64,000 bases of DNA from Zasmidium citrigriseum (Eukaryota; Ascomycota; Dothideomycetes; Mycosphaerellales; Mycosphaerellaceae), in the NCBI GenBank assembly GCA_002786025.1, contig NHNW01000027.1, positions 62,001 through 126,000 of the forward strand. The letters are read 5' to 3'. A program made the position numbers and the translations under genes. Below the pieces are notes generated by a model. That model worked only from the letters and a program-made list of their open reading frames with translations. It was not told the origin of the DNA and made no database searches. Each line of letters opens with the position of its first letter. Within the stretch, counting starts at the first letter, position 1. Of this stretch, positions 33,095-44,701 are shown piece after piece.

Positions 33095-33670
33095 ATGTCC
33101 TCTCACGGAGAAATGGCAAATTCTACCGCAATGCTACTGCCGAAAAGCAAGGGGACGGAAGCTGGCGTTGGCGTTCGCGATCGGGTCGCTGGAGACATAT
33201 CCCGTGGAGCGGGACTTCCTGAACAAAGTACAGAGGAGCCATCAAGAGATGCGATCTTGTCAAGGCAGCTACAAGACCTTTCCAAGGTCATGCTGGAGCT
33301 GCTAAACGAAGACGACCCCTTGTCTAACCCCTACGCCCAGAGGTACCTCGCAGAGACCTACAAGTCAGAGGCCAGCATCCCAGAGTCTGGCATGAAGGCC
33401 GAGTCGAGCGACAATCACTTCGCCAATGTCGCTGAGTTCAGGAAGAAGAACCCGAAGTACCATGTTGACGTCTACAATACGACGGCACAGGTGAACCGTG
33501 AGACAGGACGGGCAATGGTCTGGGCGACAACCAGAGCCAGCGGGCTTCCGACTCTGCCTTCTGGTGCGTCGAGGGAGAGCGTGACAGCTATGCACTGGAA
33601 GAAGGAGACTGGTGGCTTCTGGATCTTGTTTCGAACTACTGGGATTCGAGGTCCTGGGGATTACACGTAG
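33095..33670 (+). CDS. Conserved-looking hypothetical protein
   Basis: Intronless, 191 residues. The N-terminal 60 residues are polar and probably disordered. A helix (ILSRQLQDLSKVMLELLNE) follows. The C-terminal half (YHVDVYNTTAQVNRETGRAMVWATTRASG and MHWKKETGGFWILFRTTGIRG) has alternating strands like a small SnoaL/NTF2-type alpha+beta barrel. No catalytic motif is evident. Codon use and a clean single frame support a real gene. Function unknown. Confidence 0.62.
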   Translation: MSSHGEMANSTAMLLPKSKGTEAGVGVRDRVAGDISRGAGLPEQSTEEPSRDAILSRQLQDLSKVMLELLNEDDPLSNPYAQRYLAETYKSEASIPESGMKAESSDNHFANVAEFRKKNPKYHVDVYNTTAQVNRETGRAMVWATTRASGLPTLPSGASRESVTAMHWKKETGGFWILFRTTGIRGPGDYT

Positions 33671-34656
33671 AGACCCAATCTTGATCCTCAAGATGTCGGT
33701 CTGTCTGCGACATACTTCTCGCAGGATTGCTCTTGCTACTGGAGCTACGAATGCGATCTGGCCGGGAAACAGGAAAATCTGTGAGGCAACGCGATCGCAA
33801 AGCTTTGGGCAGGAACATGCCTCCTTTTGCGAGCAGTCTATCAACAACACGCATGACGCAGATGGTCAGACGCCCTCGTGGATTGGAGATCCACGCCAGC
33901 CGCTCTCGAGTGTGTGACACAGCTGTACGAAAGTCGTTTATCGAACGATCGTCTCCTTCGTGGCAAGACAGGCCTTGCGGTGGAGATGCATATCGAGCCA
34001 GTCGCAGGAATCTCTGAAAAAACTTCGTCTCATCGTGGCACTCAATCGACTGGTGCTATCACCATTTTGCCAGCATTGCGAAGGAATAGAACCATCATCC
34101 TGCGTGCAGCATAGACAGCGTCTAAGAGAAAGCGGCGAGCTGACCAAAGATTGTCTTGGAGAGGGCCTTCCAGCGTAAGCCAACTGCGAGATCGTTACTC
34201 GCAACACGAAAGACATGGACCACGCAAATGACAGCATTCGATGATTGCTTGAGTGAAAGAATTCCAAAGAGCTTGAATGCCTAACCCGTGCTGAAGAAGT
34301 CCAGAAACACTGGGAAAGCCGTGCTCATTTCGGGCGTTGCAATCTATTCTGGACGACAACCTCAGGGACTCGCGATCCCTTATGACGACCCGAAACATCG
34401 CCCACACCATTCGCAGCACCTGCTGTTCACAATTGCCGCAGAAACAGAAACTCCACCGGATGTGAGATTTGCCCCCGGTTGCCCGGACCCTTGAAAGTAC
34501 TCGGATACCGATCGCCTTAGCCGCTTCGGCTCCTACACGCGGAGGTCGTACGAAGCTGTCAGACGCGGAGTTTAGTAAGATGAAGCGGAATCAGTCCATC
34601 TGATAACGAGGACCTATAACTACAAAGATACTCCGGTCGCCTACATTGCTCTTGGG
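33671..34656. other. Intergenic, no gene seen
   Basis: Nearly 1 kb with only short overlapping frames on both strands and no family signature. It probably contains the 3' UTR of the hypothetical gene and the promoter of the AIF-like gene. Confidence 0.4.
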
Positions 34657-36059
34657 ATGCGTATTCTCGCTTTTGCTGTTTCTTTGCTTGTACTTTACTT
34701 GGCATATCTTTACAATATGTCGCCGCCGTTGAGGAATGTTGTTGTGGTGGGTGGTTCGTATGTTGGCTTGGTGAGTTTGATCGACTTCTCGTGAATTAGA
34801 GATGATACTGATATTGGCAAATAGTGGACGGCGAGAGAGTTGATGAAGATCATTCCGTCTTCACATCGAGTCCTGCTTGTCGAGCCGCGCGATTCCTTGA
34901 ACCACATCTTCTCTTTTCCACGGTTTTCAGTCCTCTCCGGCCACGAACAAAAAGCCTTCATTCCATTCTCAGGCGTTTTCGGACCAGGCTCAGAGAGACA
35001 CGCACTCATAAAAGCGCGAGCATCAAACGTTTTCAAGAATCATGTCCGACTCGATCGCCCTTGGCAAGGCTCTCAGGACGTGCCTTTTGACTACCTGGTA
35101 GTCGCCACAGGCACACAGCTGGCACCTCCCTCAAACACTCCCTTCGACACGAAAGCTCCCTCGATCCAATTCCTTCAAGACTTCCAAACGCAGATCAAGA
35201 ATGCTAGCTCTCTAACTCTCGTTGGTGGTGGAGCAGTCGGCGTGCAACTAGCTCTTGACATCAAGGAAATCTATCCGGAGAAACAAGTCACCTTGGTCCA
35301 CTCCCGCGACCACCTGATGCATCAATACCACTTTCGCTTCCACGAAATCGTCAAAGACGCCTTCGAAACCGCCGGCATCAAACTCATCACTGGCACGCGA
35401 GTCGTCGTACCAGAAGGTGGTTTCGCAAAAGAAGCCTCGCCGGAAGGTTTCCCGATCCAACTCAACAATGGCGAGATTCTCCAAACGAACCTCGTCATCC
35501 CCGCTACGGGACAGAAACCCAACAATCAGCTCATGTCGACTCTTCAATCCACAAACCCGGAAGGTCTGATCAACAAGACCAATGGCTTCATTCGGGTCAA
35601 AAACTCCCTGCAAATCGACGACGCCTCTTACCCACACATCTTCGCCGTCGGAGACATCGCGGACTCGGGATCGCATAAAGCTGCACGACCGGGCACGGTG
35701 CAAGCGGGTGTTGTGTCGAAAAATCTTTTGTCCCTTATTGAAGGCAAGGTTCCGACGGAGGAGTATCAGCCGGATCCGGCTGCGATACATATTTCTTTGG
35801 GATTGGTGAGTAGTGATATTCTGATGAGAGCGAGACTATGCTGATGACTTCGATGCAGAAACGAAATATGATGTTCAGGAATCCGAATGTGGCGAAGGGT
35901 GAGACGGAGCCTAGTATTACGGAGAAGTTTGAGTAAGTCTTTCCCATCTCCTGGAGTTGAGGTGTGCTAACGAACGTTAGTGGCCACGAAGACCTTGCGG
36001 CTGAGCGTATGTGGGGAAGATTCGGCGTTTCGATGGATGAGTATCGAGCTGCGATGTAA
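34657..36059 (+). CDS. AIF/AMID-like FAD-dependent oxidoreductase
   Basis: Four exons (34657-34770, 34825-35805, 35859-35932, 35981-36059), 415 residues. The N-terminal hydrophobic segment (MRILAFAVSLLVLYLAYLY) suggests a membrane anchor. The FAD-binding GxGxxG-type motif (NVVVVGGSYVGL) spans intron 1. A second, NAD(P)H-binding motif is LTLVGGGAVGVQLALDI, with ATGTQ and a C-terminal FAVGDIAD FAD motif. This is the pyridine-nucleotide-disulfide oxidoreductase fold of the AIFM2/FSP1 and yeast Ndi/Aif1 group. It has no redox-active CxxxxC. The likely role is an NAD(P)H:quinone-type reductase at a membrane. The last two exons are short, and all phases agree. Confidence 0.88.
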
Positions 36060-36320
36060 GATTGTGGCCTCTGCAAAGATACCCCTGCTCGCCTATTGTC
36101 ATTAAAACGTGGATCGACCATATGAGACCGAATCAACGCCCAACGAATTCTTCTTCGTCACTCGGTCACCCGCGTCCACTCACAAGGCTAGAATCTTGGC
36201 CATTTCTGGAGATGTGAGTCCGCCTGGTGGCCGAGTCGGTCTCAAAAACTCCAACTAGTCCCATCAGCGGTAGAAGAGGATGTTGTTCCATCAGAATCAT
36301 GGAGCGCCGCCGAAAGACAG

Positions 36321-38504
36321 TCAGACGAGCACTATCGTCTCAAGAGGAACGCCTCGAGCCCGGAGGGCATCTGCTGTCATCCGAGGATCGTGGTTGATGA
36401 CCTCCCCGGTGTCCGTGTTCTCGAAGTAATCAACGACAACAGGATCATCCTCTGTCAGCTTTCGGTTCAATATACGTTTCCAACTTTCGGGCACTCTTCC
36501 AAGTCTTGGATCTTCCACCTGCCACCACTTCTTTGGAACATTCACATATCGCGGCAAAGTGCGCAGGTCAACGTCCCATTGTTCCACGACCCAGCCTTCT
36601 GGTAGGGGACCAAGCAAAGCCTCACTGTCCATAAGGCCATGGATGTACGACCAGCCGATGACTTCGTAGCGTCCATCTCTGGCCGGTCGTATAATCAGCG
36701 GGGTTGGGGCCCCAAGAAGTACGCACGTGAAGTCGGTAGACAGCATGGCGAATGGACCGAAGCCGAAATATCCTTTTTTGGTCTGGAAGAACCGCATGTC
36801 GGTCAGAGTGCCCCGAATCAGATTGCTCAGATGTGCAATGTCAGAAACGGCGTTGGGGACTGCTTGCGCCTCGATGATTCCCAGTACCGTCTGCTTCCAC
36901 GCGGAGTAACGAGGAACAGCTCGATCTAGGTATCTTTCTTGGAGTAGATCTAGCGCCAAAGTTCGCACCCAGGCTTTCAAAAGTGGCTCTCCCGTTATGT
37001 ACTTGGCCTTCCGCAAGTCCGCAGGACAAAGCTTTCGAATTTGGTCTTTCAGGCTTTTCTCGTCTGTCTCTGCCGCATCAGCCACAGTCGCTACCTGGTC
37101 AAGAATAATCCCTTCTACGTCCAACGTAAGACCAGGCCTCTCGGCAAATGTAGCCTTGGAGGCTCCAGTAGCCTGATATCCAGGCTCTGGAATGCGGAAC
37201 TCGGCCGGATAGGATCGCCAATCTGGCACCCACGATGGCATCCCGCGAACCTTTGAATGGACCAAGCATTCGGTCAGAAGATCGAGCCTCCCTATGATCT
37301 CGCTATGAGTGAGGAAGATCTCGCTGTAGATTTCCTGGAAAGGACGCTCGTACGAAGGCATGATCTTCGCTTGGATCTTTGGTCCAAACAAGCCTAGGAC
37401 TCCGTACAGTTTGTCTCGAGGATCTTGACAGAGATGCTGTCGAGCGATGAAAAGAACCGATCGTAGGTCAGGCCTGCAACCGTATGCAATAGTGACTTTG
37501 TTGTTGAGGCGGTAGCTAAGACCAGCAGGAACCCCCACTCTCTCGTCCAGGGCGACGATGGCCCGACGGAGATGATACCAGTCCAGAGAATGTTGGCCGC
37601 ATCTGACGGTCGTATTGGGGTTCGCAATCACTTCTTGCAAAACCCACAGACGATCAAACCAGGAGCGGGAGAACAGCGACTCGATAGCCTGCCATTCTTC
37701 TTCACTGTACGGCAAGGCCACTTGATTGTTAAACCAGGAGGGCTCTGTGGCTCTTGGGTCGAATGCACTGAATGCCCAACCCTCGATCGTGATCTCGATC
37801 TGCTTTCCAAGGTGCTCGAGAGCGTTCAACGCAATCAGACTGTTGAAGGAGCCGTCTCCGAGCCAGACGATGACTCGAGATGCCAAAGAATAGATATGCC
37901 GCATACGCTTGACCTGAGTAGCCCGCTCTTCGAGATCGTTTTGATTGATGCAAATCGCATCCACCCAAAGAGTACGTGTCGTATTCGGTGAACGCAGGTT
38001 TCGTAGCGCACTTGCAAGGTTCAGCCCCATGCACAAGGTGCTTTGAGTCCGCCCTACTCCAGACCAGATTGTTGCAGTCTCTTGCGGAATCGCACTGCCC
38101 CATGTATATGACAAGGCCTCGAAGTCGTGACGTGGGCGACATCGACTAGTCGTCAAGGTAGATCTCTCGATTCCATGATGATTACAATCCGACGTTTCTT
38201 CCTTTCGAGGATGATGGTACGTGAATATTGCTGGTTCTGATGGAGTCCCCTCGCGCCAGTACAGTGTACGACCTTCCGGCGTCTTGAGTTCACGCCATCC
38301 CTTCGGAATTTTTCTCTCTTTTGGTTGTGTAGACTGTGATTCATGCATGTGATGGTCTTGGTGACTTAATGGATAATGTAAGATCTCAAAGCTCAAAGGC
38401 TCGTCGTGAAGGCCTGAACAAAGTCGAATCACCCTTATCTCATTCGCTCCCAACGGCGAGTAGCAATAGTGAGGACACTGTGTAGCCTCGACTTGGTCCA
38501 CCAT
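36321..38504 (-). CDS. Heterokaryon-incompatibility (HET) domain protein with WW-like insert
   Basis: Intronless, 727 residues. The HET domain (residues ~120-300) is clear: FEALSYTWGS, then GLNLASALRNLR, then LWVDAICINQNDLEERATQV and IYSLASRVIVWLGD. HET proteins trigger non-self recognition and programmed cell death after hyphal fusion. Ahead of it, KGWRELKTPEGRTLYW with TYHHPR has the Trp-GR-aromatic-Pro pattern of a WW-type module, which might bind Pro-rich partners. The C-terminal half continues with the conserved SRSWFDRLWVLQE and PRDKLYGVLGLF strings and a tail with YEVIGWSYIHGLMDSEAL. No NACHT or ankyrin partner is fused. The start could be a later Met (for example MHESQ). Confidence 0.87.
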   Translation of the reverse strand: MVDQVEATQCPHYCYSPLGANEIRVIRLCSGLHDEPLSFEILHYPLSHQDHHMHESQSTQPKERKIPKGWRELKTPEGRTLYWREGTPSEPAIFTYHHPRKEETSDCNHHGIERSTLTTSRCRPRHDFEALSYTWGSAIPQETATIWSGVGRTQSTLCMGLNLASALRNLRSPNTTRTLWVDAICINQNDLEERATQVKRMRHIYSLASRVIVWLGDGSFNSLIALNALEHLGKQIEITIEGWAFSAFDPRATEPSWFNNQVALPYSEEEWQAIESLFSRSWFDRLWVLQEVIANPNTTVRCGQHSLDWYHLRRAIVALDERVGVPAGLSYRLNNKVTIAYGCRPDLRSVLFIARQHLCQDPRDKLYGVLGLFGPKIQAKIMPSYERPFQEIYSEIFLTHSEIIGRLDLLTECLVHSKVRGMPSWVPDWRSYPAEFRIPEPGYQATGASKATFAERPGLTLDVEGIILDQVATVADAAETDEKSLKDQIRKLCPADLRKAKYITGEPLLKAWVRTLALDLLQERYLDRAVPRYSAWKQTVLGIIEAQAVPNAVSDIAHLSNLIRGTLTDMRFFQTKKGYFGFGPFAMLSTDFTCVLLGAPTPLIIRPARDGRYEVIGWSYIHGLMDSEALLGPLPEGWVVEQWDVDLRTLPRYVNVPKKWWQVEDPRLGRVPESWKRILNRKLTEDDPVVVDYFENTDTGEVINHDPRMTADALRARGVPLETIVLV

Positions 38505-38857
38505 GTCTCCAAGTCAACCAGCGACATTAGAATGTTGTAAGTCATGGGCTAGGGGCCAAGTAGGCCAACTTTGATTTATGCGGCAATGGACTTTCTCGTT
38601 GGCGCACTGAGGATTGAATAAGCAAATTCGCACTCACAGCTTCAGCCCCATCGACCGATCACATGCAGCTTCCGTGTAACCGTGAGAGGCCAGGAACCTC
38701 ATCCCGATCAGCCATATATTGCTACAATCGCCAAGGCCTTTAGACTTGAGGAGTCATCGAAAGTCATTGAACCGTCCTCCGACCGACTGCATCATGCGTA
38801 CAGTCTCATATCAGCTCACTCATATTGGTCATGATACGGGAAAGCCGGTGTTCCCAT

Positions 38858-39597
38858 CTACCTGCCCAACGGCGTCAAATCAAGCAGGTTGAACGTGGTC
38901 AGCAAATGATCAAGCCCGCGAGCGTAGGCCGAGTAGGTGTGAAACACTTCATCTCCATCTCGGAAGAAGACACTGATGCCAGGGTTCTCGCCATGCAGTT
39001 CAAAGCCCCTAGCTTCGTGTTCGGATTTGGTCAAGTAGTTGACCTCGATAGGTCGGATCTCTTCGTCTTGAGTGACGTGGTAATCGTAGTTGAACCTATT
39101 TAATTAGCATTGACGATCGTGGGATGCAGGAGATGTACAGACTGGCTGTCATTCGAGGAGTAGAACGGCATGCTCCACGCCATGCGATCCTTCATGGCTT
39201 TGACTTTGTTCCATGGAGCACGAGCGACGACGACCAGATTTGTGTCTTTGAATCTGAGATGTCCCTGATAGTGCGGCAAGTTGTCGATCAAGAGCCTGCA
39301 AGACTTGCACGCAGCGTCCCAAGATGGGTCGAACATTCTGAGAATACTAGATTCAGTAATGAGCAAACGTTGACTCGTGTATACTTGCAGATGATAAATG
39401 AGCAACTGTTTCTTTCCATTGAAGAGGTCTTTCAAGCCGACCTCACCCTCATCACCGACAAAGATGTAGGGCTCGGTCACTCTCGTCATTGGCATTTCGG
39501 CTCGTGCTTTGGCAATCACATCACCCTCTTTTGTGTACTTCTTCTCACGTTCGAGGAGAGCCTTGCGGGCTTCGAGCCATTCTGGGTAGTCTACAAC
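38858..39597 (-). CDS. DUF899 thioredoxin-like protein (5' end unresolved)
   Basis: Three joined segments on the minus strand (39597-39389, 39337-39143, 39095-38858) give 213 residues of a DUF899-family protein, a thioredoxin-fold group. The chain contains DYPEWLEARKALLEREK, FNGKKQLLIYHL-MFDPSWDAACKSC, TLVVVARAPWNK-like text, YSSNDSQ-FNYDYHV and EVFHTYSAYARGLDHL. The first intron uses GC as donor (GCAAGT) and CAG as acceptor; the second uses GTCTGT and TAG. Both keep phase and restore the family sequence. An upstream exon ending at 39762 (phase 0) could supply the N-terminus, but I find no ATG for it, so the 5' end is open. The family is often described as a disulfide-type oxidoreductase; the Cys pair here is CKSC. 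Confidence 0.75.
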
Positions 39598-40362
39598 CTA
39601 GGTGTGCTGAGTTCAGTATTGATCAACCGAGAACGTGTATCTTTTGGCTCATCTTTGGGGTCATGATGATCTTTGGATTCGTTTCCAGCAGCGAAAGCTG
39701 ATTTGTGGAGGGAAGTCCGACATCTTGATGAGTAATATATATCTTGTTCGATTTCACTTACACGATGAGCTCCCCAGGCAGTCGTCCCAGCGATAGCGCG
39801 AATCCGAGAGCAGCTTCCGTGAGAAAGCAATGTAGAGGTACCTCAGGCAGCAATGCCACTCAAACTGCCTTCGAGGCAAGAGCTTCCCAGAAGACACCAA
39901 AAAGCAGTCTTCGACCACCAATACCCACCACCTTGGCGAGAGAACAGAGTTCCTCAGCCTTGGCGCTCGGACCGTGTCTGGGGCAGTGACGCATGTGAAT
40001 GGATCCACAGCCTCCGCGGAAAGCTCGAAGGAATGCCACAATGAATCTTGATTGGTCGTCAATTCCACTACTCTCTCTACAGCACTTGGCAGTGACGGTT
40101 GCACACGCGGAATGTGGAACTGTGCATTGTACTAAAGCCCGCGGCGACACGTTCGCAGCGATTTTGTGTCGCCTCGTGCCCTCTTGTGAGAGGCTGAAGC
40201 GGCGGGCCAAGATGCGAAAACGATCCTTCGAGCACAACGCTATGGCTGTGCTCTTGGGAGGCGTTGGAGCTGAACGACGCTTTCTTTTTATGTGAAGACG
40301 GCCGCCATCCTCGCGTCTCTGAGAACCTCGAGGTTTTGCTATTGGTGCGAAAGAATACCGAC

Positions 40363-42851
40363 ATGGCACTCCTGGCAAGCCTGACAATTCTCTCTGGACT
40401 AGCGCTGGGAACCCCTCTGAACGCTCGACAAGACAATAACGAGCCATGCGGACAACTCAGCAACCTTGCCGTCGACAACAACACTCTTCTGCCACCCGAC
40501 CTCACATTGTCATGTTTGCGATCAGTCCCGCTAGCGCGCGAAGCAGACGCTATCCAACTGGTCGGCCTGCGAGCCTTTGCCCAATTTCAGAGCGACTTGG
40601 AGTATCTTCAGGATCCTCCGCCAGGCTGGCTTTACCCTGCTGTAGACCTCATGCTTGGTCTCGATACGCTTGAAAGCAGGCTGCAGAACGACTCGTATGA
40701 CAATGAGTACGACTTCCAGCTGGACGTCTTTAGACTCTTTTCGTCTGCGTACGATGGCCATTTGAGCTACGTTCCGGATATTGTTGGCGTCTTTACTTTC
40801 GATCGCCTTCAGAGCTCCGAGTTAAGGGAAGACGGCGAGCGAGATTGGTATTCCATCGTATCGGTAAATCTCCTCCCGAAACCGACTTGAGTACGGAACT
40901 GACGTTATTTCAGATCTCTTCAGATGGCACTGATCTGCCTGAGATCTACGCACAAAGAGATACGGCTGCTCTGCGTAGCGACTCGCCTGACTACGATCCA
41001 TCTCCGATCACCGAGGTCGACGGCGAAGATGTAGAGACCTGGCTCAACAGCTACGCTTCGCAGAACGGCATTCTGTCCGACCCGGATGCCAATTACAACC
41101 ATCTATTCAGGAACATCCCCGGGATCAGCTCACCAGGACCAAGAGGTGACCTTTTTGCCGCGTCGAGATACCACCAAGGAAATGTGACGACTCTGAGCTT
41201 CGCGAACGGGACGCAAGGCCAGACCGTCAATGCCGCAAGGCTCATGGCGAACCAGACATTGGAAAATGTCTACGATGGCCGGAGCTTCTTTCAGAGATTC
41301 TGCAACGCCACCCTCACAGAGAAGCTGAACGACGCCATCTCATCCACCGGCACTACCACCATCGACGAAGAGCCAGTCCAAACATCACAAGTTCCCTATG
41401 AGCCGATCGAGACCGATCGGGATGTCGAGCCTCCAAACGAAGCATACCCTTCTCCAATCGCTGCGCTGTCTGATGGAAGCATCGCCGGCTACTTTCCAGA
41501 AGATGCTCAAGATGACTTGGTCGTTCTAGCGATTCCCTCGTTCCTCACATCCGCGAGCCGCTTCGTCGAATTCGAAAATACTGTGCGCGAAGTCCTTGCC
41601 ACAGCGAACGCGAACGACAAATCAAAGCTGGTCATCGACCTTCGTGGTAACCCGGGCGGCTCGTTGTTCCTCCCCTACGATACATTCTCCCAACTATTCC
41701 CGTCAATCTTCCCGTATGGAGCTGGCAACTACCGCGCGCACAATCTTTTCGATTTCATCGGACAAGTGATCAGCGACGATGCCGAGGGCGGGTTTTCTAG
41801 CGGAGGCCAGCTCGTCGGTGCTGAGAGCGGCGGCGCGCTTGTCCCGTGGGACTATCGCCAGGCTCTGACCCAAACGAACGAATCCTTTGCTTCTTGGAAC
41901 GGCTTGTACGGTCCCGCGGAGAGATACAACGGAGGCGAACTCACCTCGCTCGTGAGATTCGATCTGGACGAAGTGGCAACAAGACAAGTGCCCATATACG
42001 GCTTCGACGGCAATGACATGCCGCAACCTCAGACCTTCGAAGCGGAAAATATTATCCTCCTTCAAGACGGTGTGTGTGCGTCGGCTTGTGCGGTCTTCAG
42101 CGAGTTTATGAAGAGTCAAGCTGGAGTGCGGTCCGTCGTTGTGGGAGGGAGGAAGCAGAACGGGCCAATGCAAGGTGTTGGTGGTGTCAAGGGATCGCAG
42201 GTGCTGCCTATGCTTCAGCTCTACGGACTGGTGGCTCTTGCGGGTGATGTGGCTTCCACGCAGGAGTTGTATGATCTGCTGAGGACGCAGGACACCGATA
42301 TCATCGACGGAGTCGACATGGCCCTCTCGCGTGCATCCAACATCCTCGATGCGAGTGTCAATTTCCGCAACAACATTCGAGAAGACGATGATTCGGTCAC
42401 GCCGTTGCAGTTCGTTTATGAGGCTGCGGATTGCCGGTTCTTCTATACTGCGGAAATGTATGCTCGGCAGGAGGCTATCTGGGAACGAGCCTACGAGTGG
42501 GCATGGGGCGATGCTGATGTCTGTATCGAAGGATCCACTGGAGAAGAATCGTCTGAACGAGGTGTTTCGTACTTCAGATCGCAACCTCCGGAGGAGGCGA
42601 CAAACTTCTTTGGAGGCAACCAGACTGTGTTCCCGAGCGAAACTTTGGGAGCCGCCGTCAATGCCACGTCGTCGAGTGGAGATGATGGAGCGGTAGACAG
42701 CTCGAATGGCAGTGGCAGTGGCAGTTCGTCTTCAGACGATGAAGAAGACGAGGATAGCGAGAGCGATACCAGCAGCGCTGTCGCCCGTTCGCCACGTCTG
42801 GCCGGCGCTGTGTTGATGTCTCTCTTCGCGGCCATGTTTTTGAGCTTGTAA
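40363..42851 (+). CDS. Secreted/GPI-type S41 peptidase family protein (UstP-like)
   Basis: Two exons (40363-40863, 40914-42851), 812 residues. Signal peptide MALLASLTILSGLALG. A long N-terminal region (about 400 residues) is followed by the tail-specific-protease (S41) core: KLVIDLRGNPGGS, then ENIILLQDGVCASACAVFSEFMK with the likely nucleophile Ser in CASAC, then GGRKQNGPMQGVGG. Fungal relatives include the S41 proteins named UstP in ustiloxin-type peptide clusters, but no precursor peptide or cluster partners are visible here. The C-terminus has an acidic Ser-rich stretch and a hydrophobic tail (GAVLMSLFAAMFLSL) suitable for GPI anchoring. The location would be the cell surface. Confidence 0.85.
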
Positions 42852-43261
42852 GCTAGTGTGCAATAGAGGTCAGATTCCGTGCACAGTTCATCCTAGTAAT
42901 AATCACAGCCTTTCGACATTGATCAGACGTGAACTGCTCGCCGCTCTCGCAGGACTCCAGAAAGGCCTGGATAGAAAGAAGTTGAGCCCTAATAGTAGAC
43001 GGCATGGCGGGGGACTGGAAGCGCTCTTGATGACCTGATAGTAAGAGAGTAAGAGACAATCGCCATCGATCATGTATAGATGTAAAGATGATAAGTATCA
43101 AATGAAGTCTGGAGTCCGAAATGTGAAGTCGTGCAGGAAGAGAGGAAAAAGGGAGGAGGTCGGAGTGCCAAGCCGGACTCCCGAAACCGAAACCGAGTCC
43201 AAGTCGATGAAGTCAACTTCACATCTTGAAGCTCGAACTAAAACGCTACAACATCAACACC
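42852..43261. other. Intergenic, promoter of SCO1
   Basis: About 410 bp with no gene. The sequence just before 43262 is an A/C-rich leader ending CAACACCATGG, a good start context. Confidence 0.45.
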
Positions 43262-44268
43262 ATGGCATCGCCACTGTTCAACCCATTGCGCACTGCCCAG
43301 CTTGGCATCTGTAGACAATGCGCCGCTTCGATAACCCGCCGAACTTTCACGTCCGCATCGCAGACCCTCAGAAATGAGATCCGAGCAACCCAATCCAACG
43401 CCTTCGCCAAACGAGCATCGAGAACATCATCATCGAAATGCCTGCCATCCCGAACATTCGCCTCATCGTCCAGGAGACCGGCAGCAAAGACAGTCGAAGA
43501 AGTCAAGACGAAGAACAAACTAGGCGTAAGCCCCTCCACCCAAACCCACACCCCCATCTCTAACACACTCCAGCCCTTCTCCTGGCAAGCCGGAATCCTC
43601 TTCCTCGCCGCCGGCATCGGCCTAACCCTCTACTTCCGCTACGAAAAAGCCCGCATGGCGCGCGCCCGCATCGCCGAAGCAAACAAAGGCATCGGCAAAC
43701 CCCTCGTAGGCGGTCCCTTCAGTCTCACCGACATGCACGGCCAGCCCTTCACCGACGCAAACCTCAAAGGGAAATACTCGCTGGTCTACTTCGGCTTCAC
43801 GCACTGTCCGGACATTTGCCCTGAAGAGCTGGATAAGATGGCGGGGATGATTGATCGCGTGAAAGAGAAGCATGGGGAGGGTGTGCTCAAGCCGGTATTT
43901 ATTAGTTGTGATCCTGCGAGGGATACGCCGGAGGTTATTAAGCGGTATTTGGCAGAGTTTCATGGGGATATTTTGGGGATGACGGGGACGTGGCAGGAGG
44001 TTAAGGATGTTTGTAAGGTGTATCGGGTGTATTTTTCTACGCCGCCGGATGTTAAGCCTGGGCAGGATTATTTGGTGGATCATAGTATCTACTTTTATTT
44101 GATGGGTGAGTCGCATATGTCTACTGTGACGGAAGGATTGCTAACGATAAGACAGACCCCGAAGGTGATTTCGTGGAGGCCATTGGACGGAATTTCACTG
44201 TTGATGCCGCCGCCAAGGTCATCAATGACCATATCTCGGATTGGAAAGGAAAGATTGATCGATCATGA
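43262..44268 (+). CDS. SCO1: SCO1/SenC mitochondrial copper chaperone
   Basis: Two exons (43262-44105, 44156-44268), 318 residues. The N-terminus is Arg/Ser-rich without acids, a mitochondrial presequence. One transmembrane helix (QAGILFLAAGIGLTLYFRYEK) anchors it in the inner membrane with the thioredoxin fold in the intermembrane space. Copper-binding CxxxC is FTHCPDICPEELDK, with CDPARDTP and the distal His in DHSIYFYLMD. All copper ligands are present. The role is delivering copper to the CuA site of cytochrome c oxidase subunit 2. The intron splits the Asp codon of YLMDPEG and its removal restores the conserved VEAIGRNFT tail; without splicing the frame would run on as nonsense to 44479. 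Confidence 0.95.
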
Positions 44269-44701
44269 GACATCACGGATCGCACGAAGCGTGCTTGTAA
44301 CATACTGTACAGATAGACAAACACGAGTCCCCTCTCGGCCTGGAAGCATGAGTAGGCACGCAACAGGATGGCATTGCGAAGGGGCGAAGGTGTCTCATGT
44401 CTTGTTGTCTCATGAGGTTCAAAAAAAGCGTCAAAGGCTGGCGAAGAAGTCACAAAGGAGATCAATGTTGCTATTGTAGGCGTGACTCTGAAATGCCCAA
44501 AAGATATATCTCCCAACACTTTGGCAACTGCATAGACCCTTGAAAACATGCCAACCTATCCGCTCAACAATCAAACCCCAGTTTCGAATGCGCCTCAGTC
44601 ATCTGTATCGCAGTCAGCGCACATCTCTCGTTCGACTGGGCCGTGATCGTGCTTACTGTTTGTCTCGATATCATTATCCATCAACACTTGTTGCACCATC
44701 A

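Noticed and set aside
40845..40913. Start of the S41 gene at 40845
   Set aside because: That start lies inside the intron; splicing 40863 to 40914 restores the signal-peptide-bearing N-terminal exon.
44106..44479. Unspliced C-terminal extension of SCO1
   Set aside because: Readthrough of the intron gives non-family sequence; splicing restores the conserved DPEGDFVEAIGRN tail.
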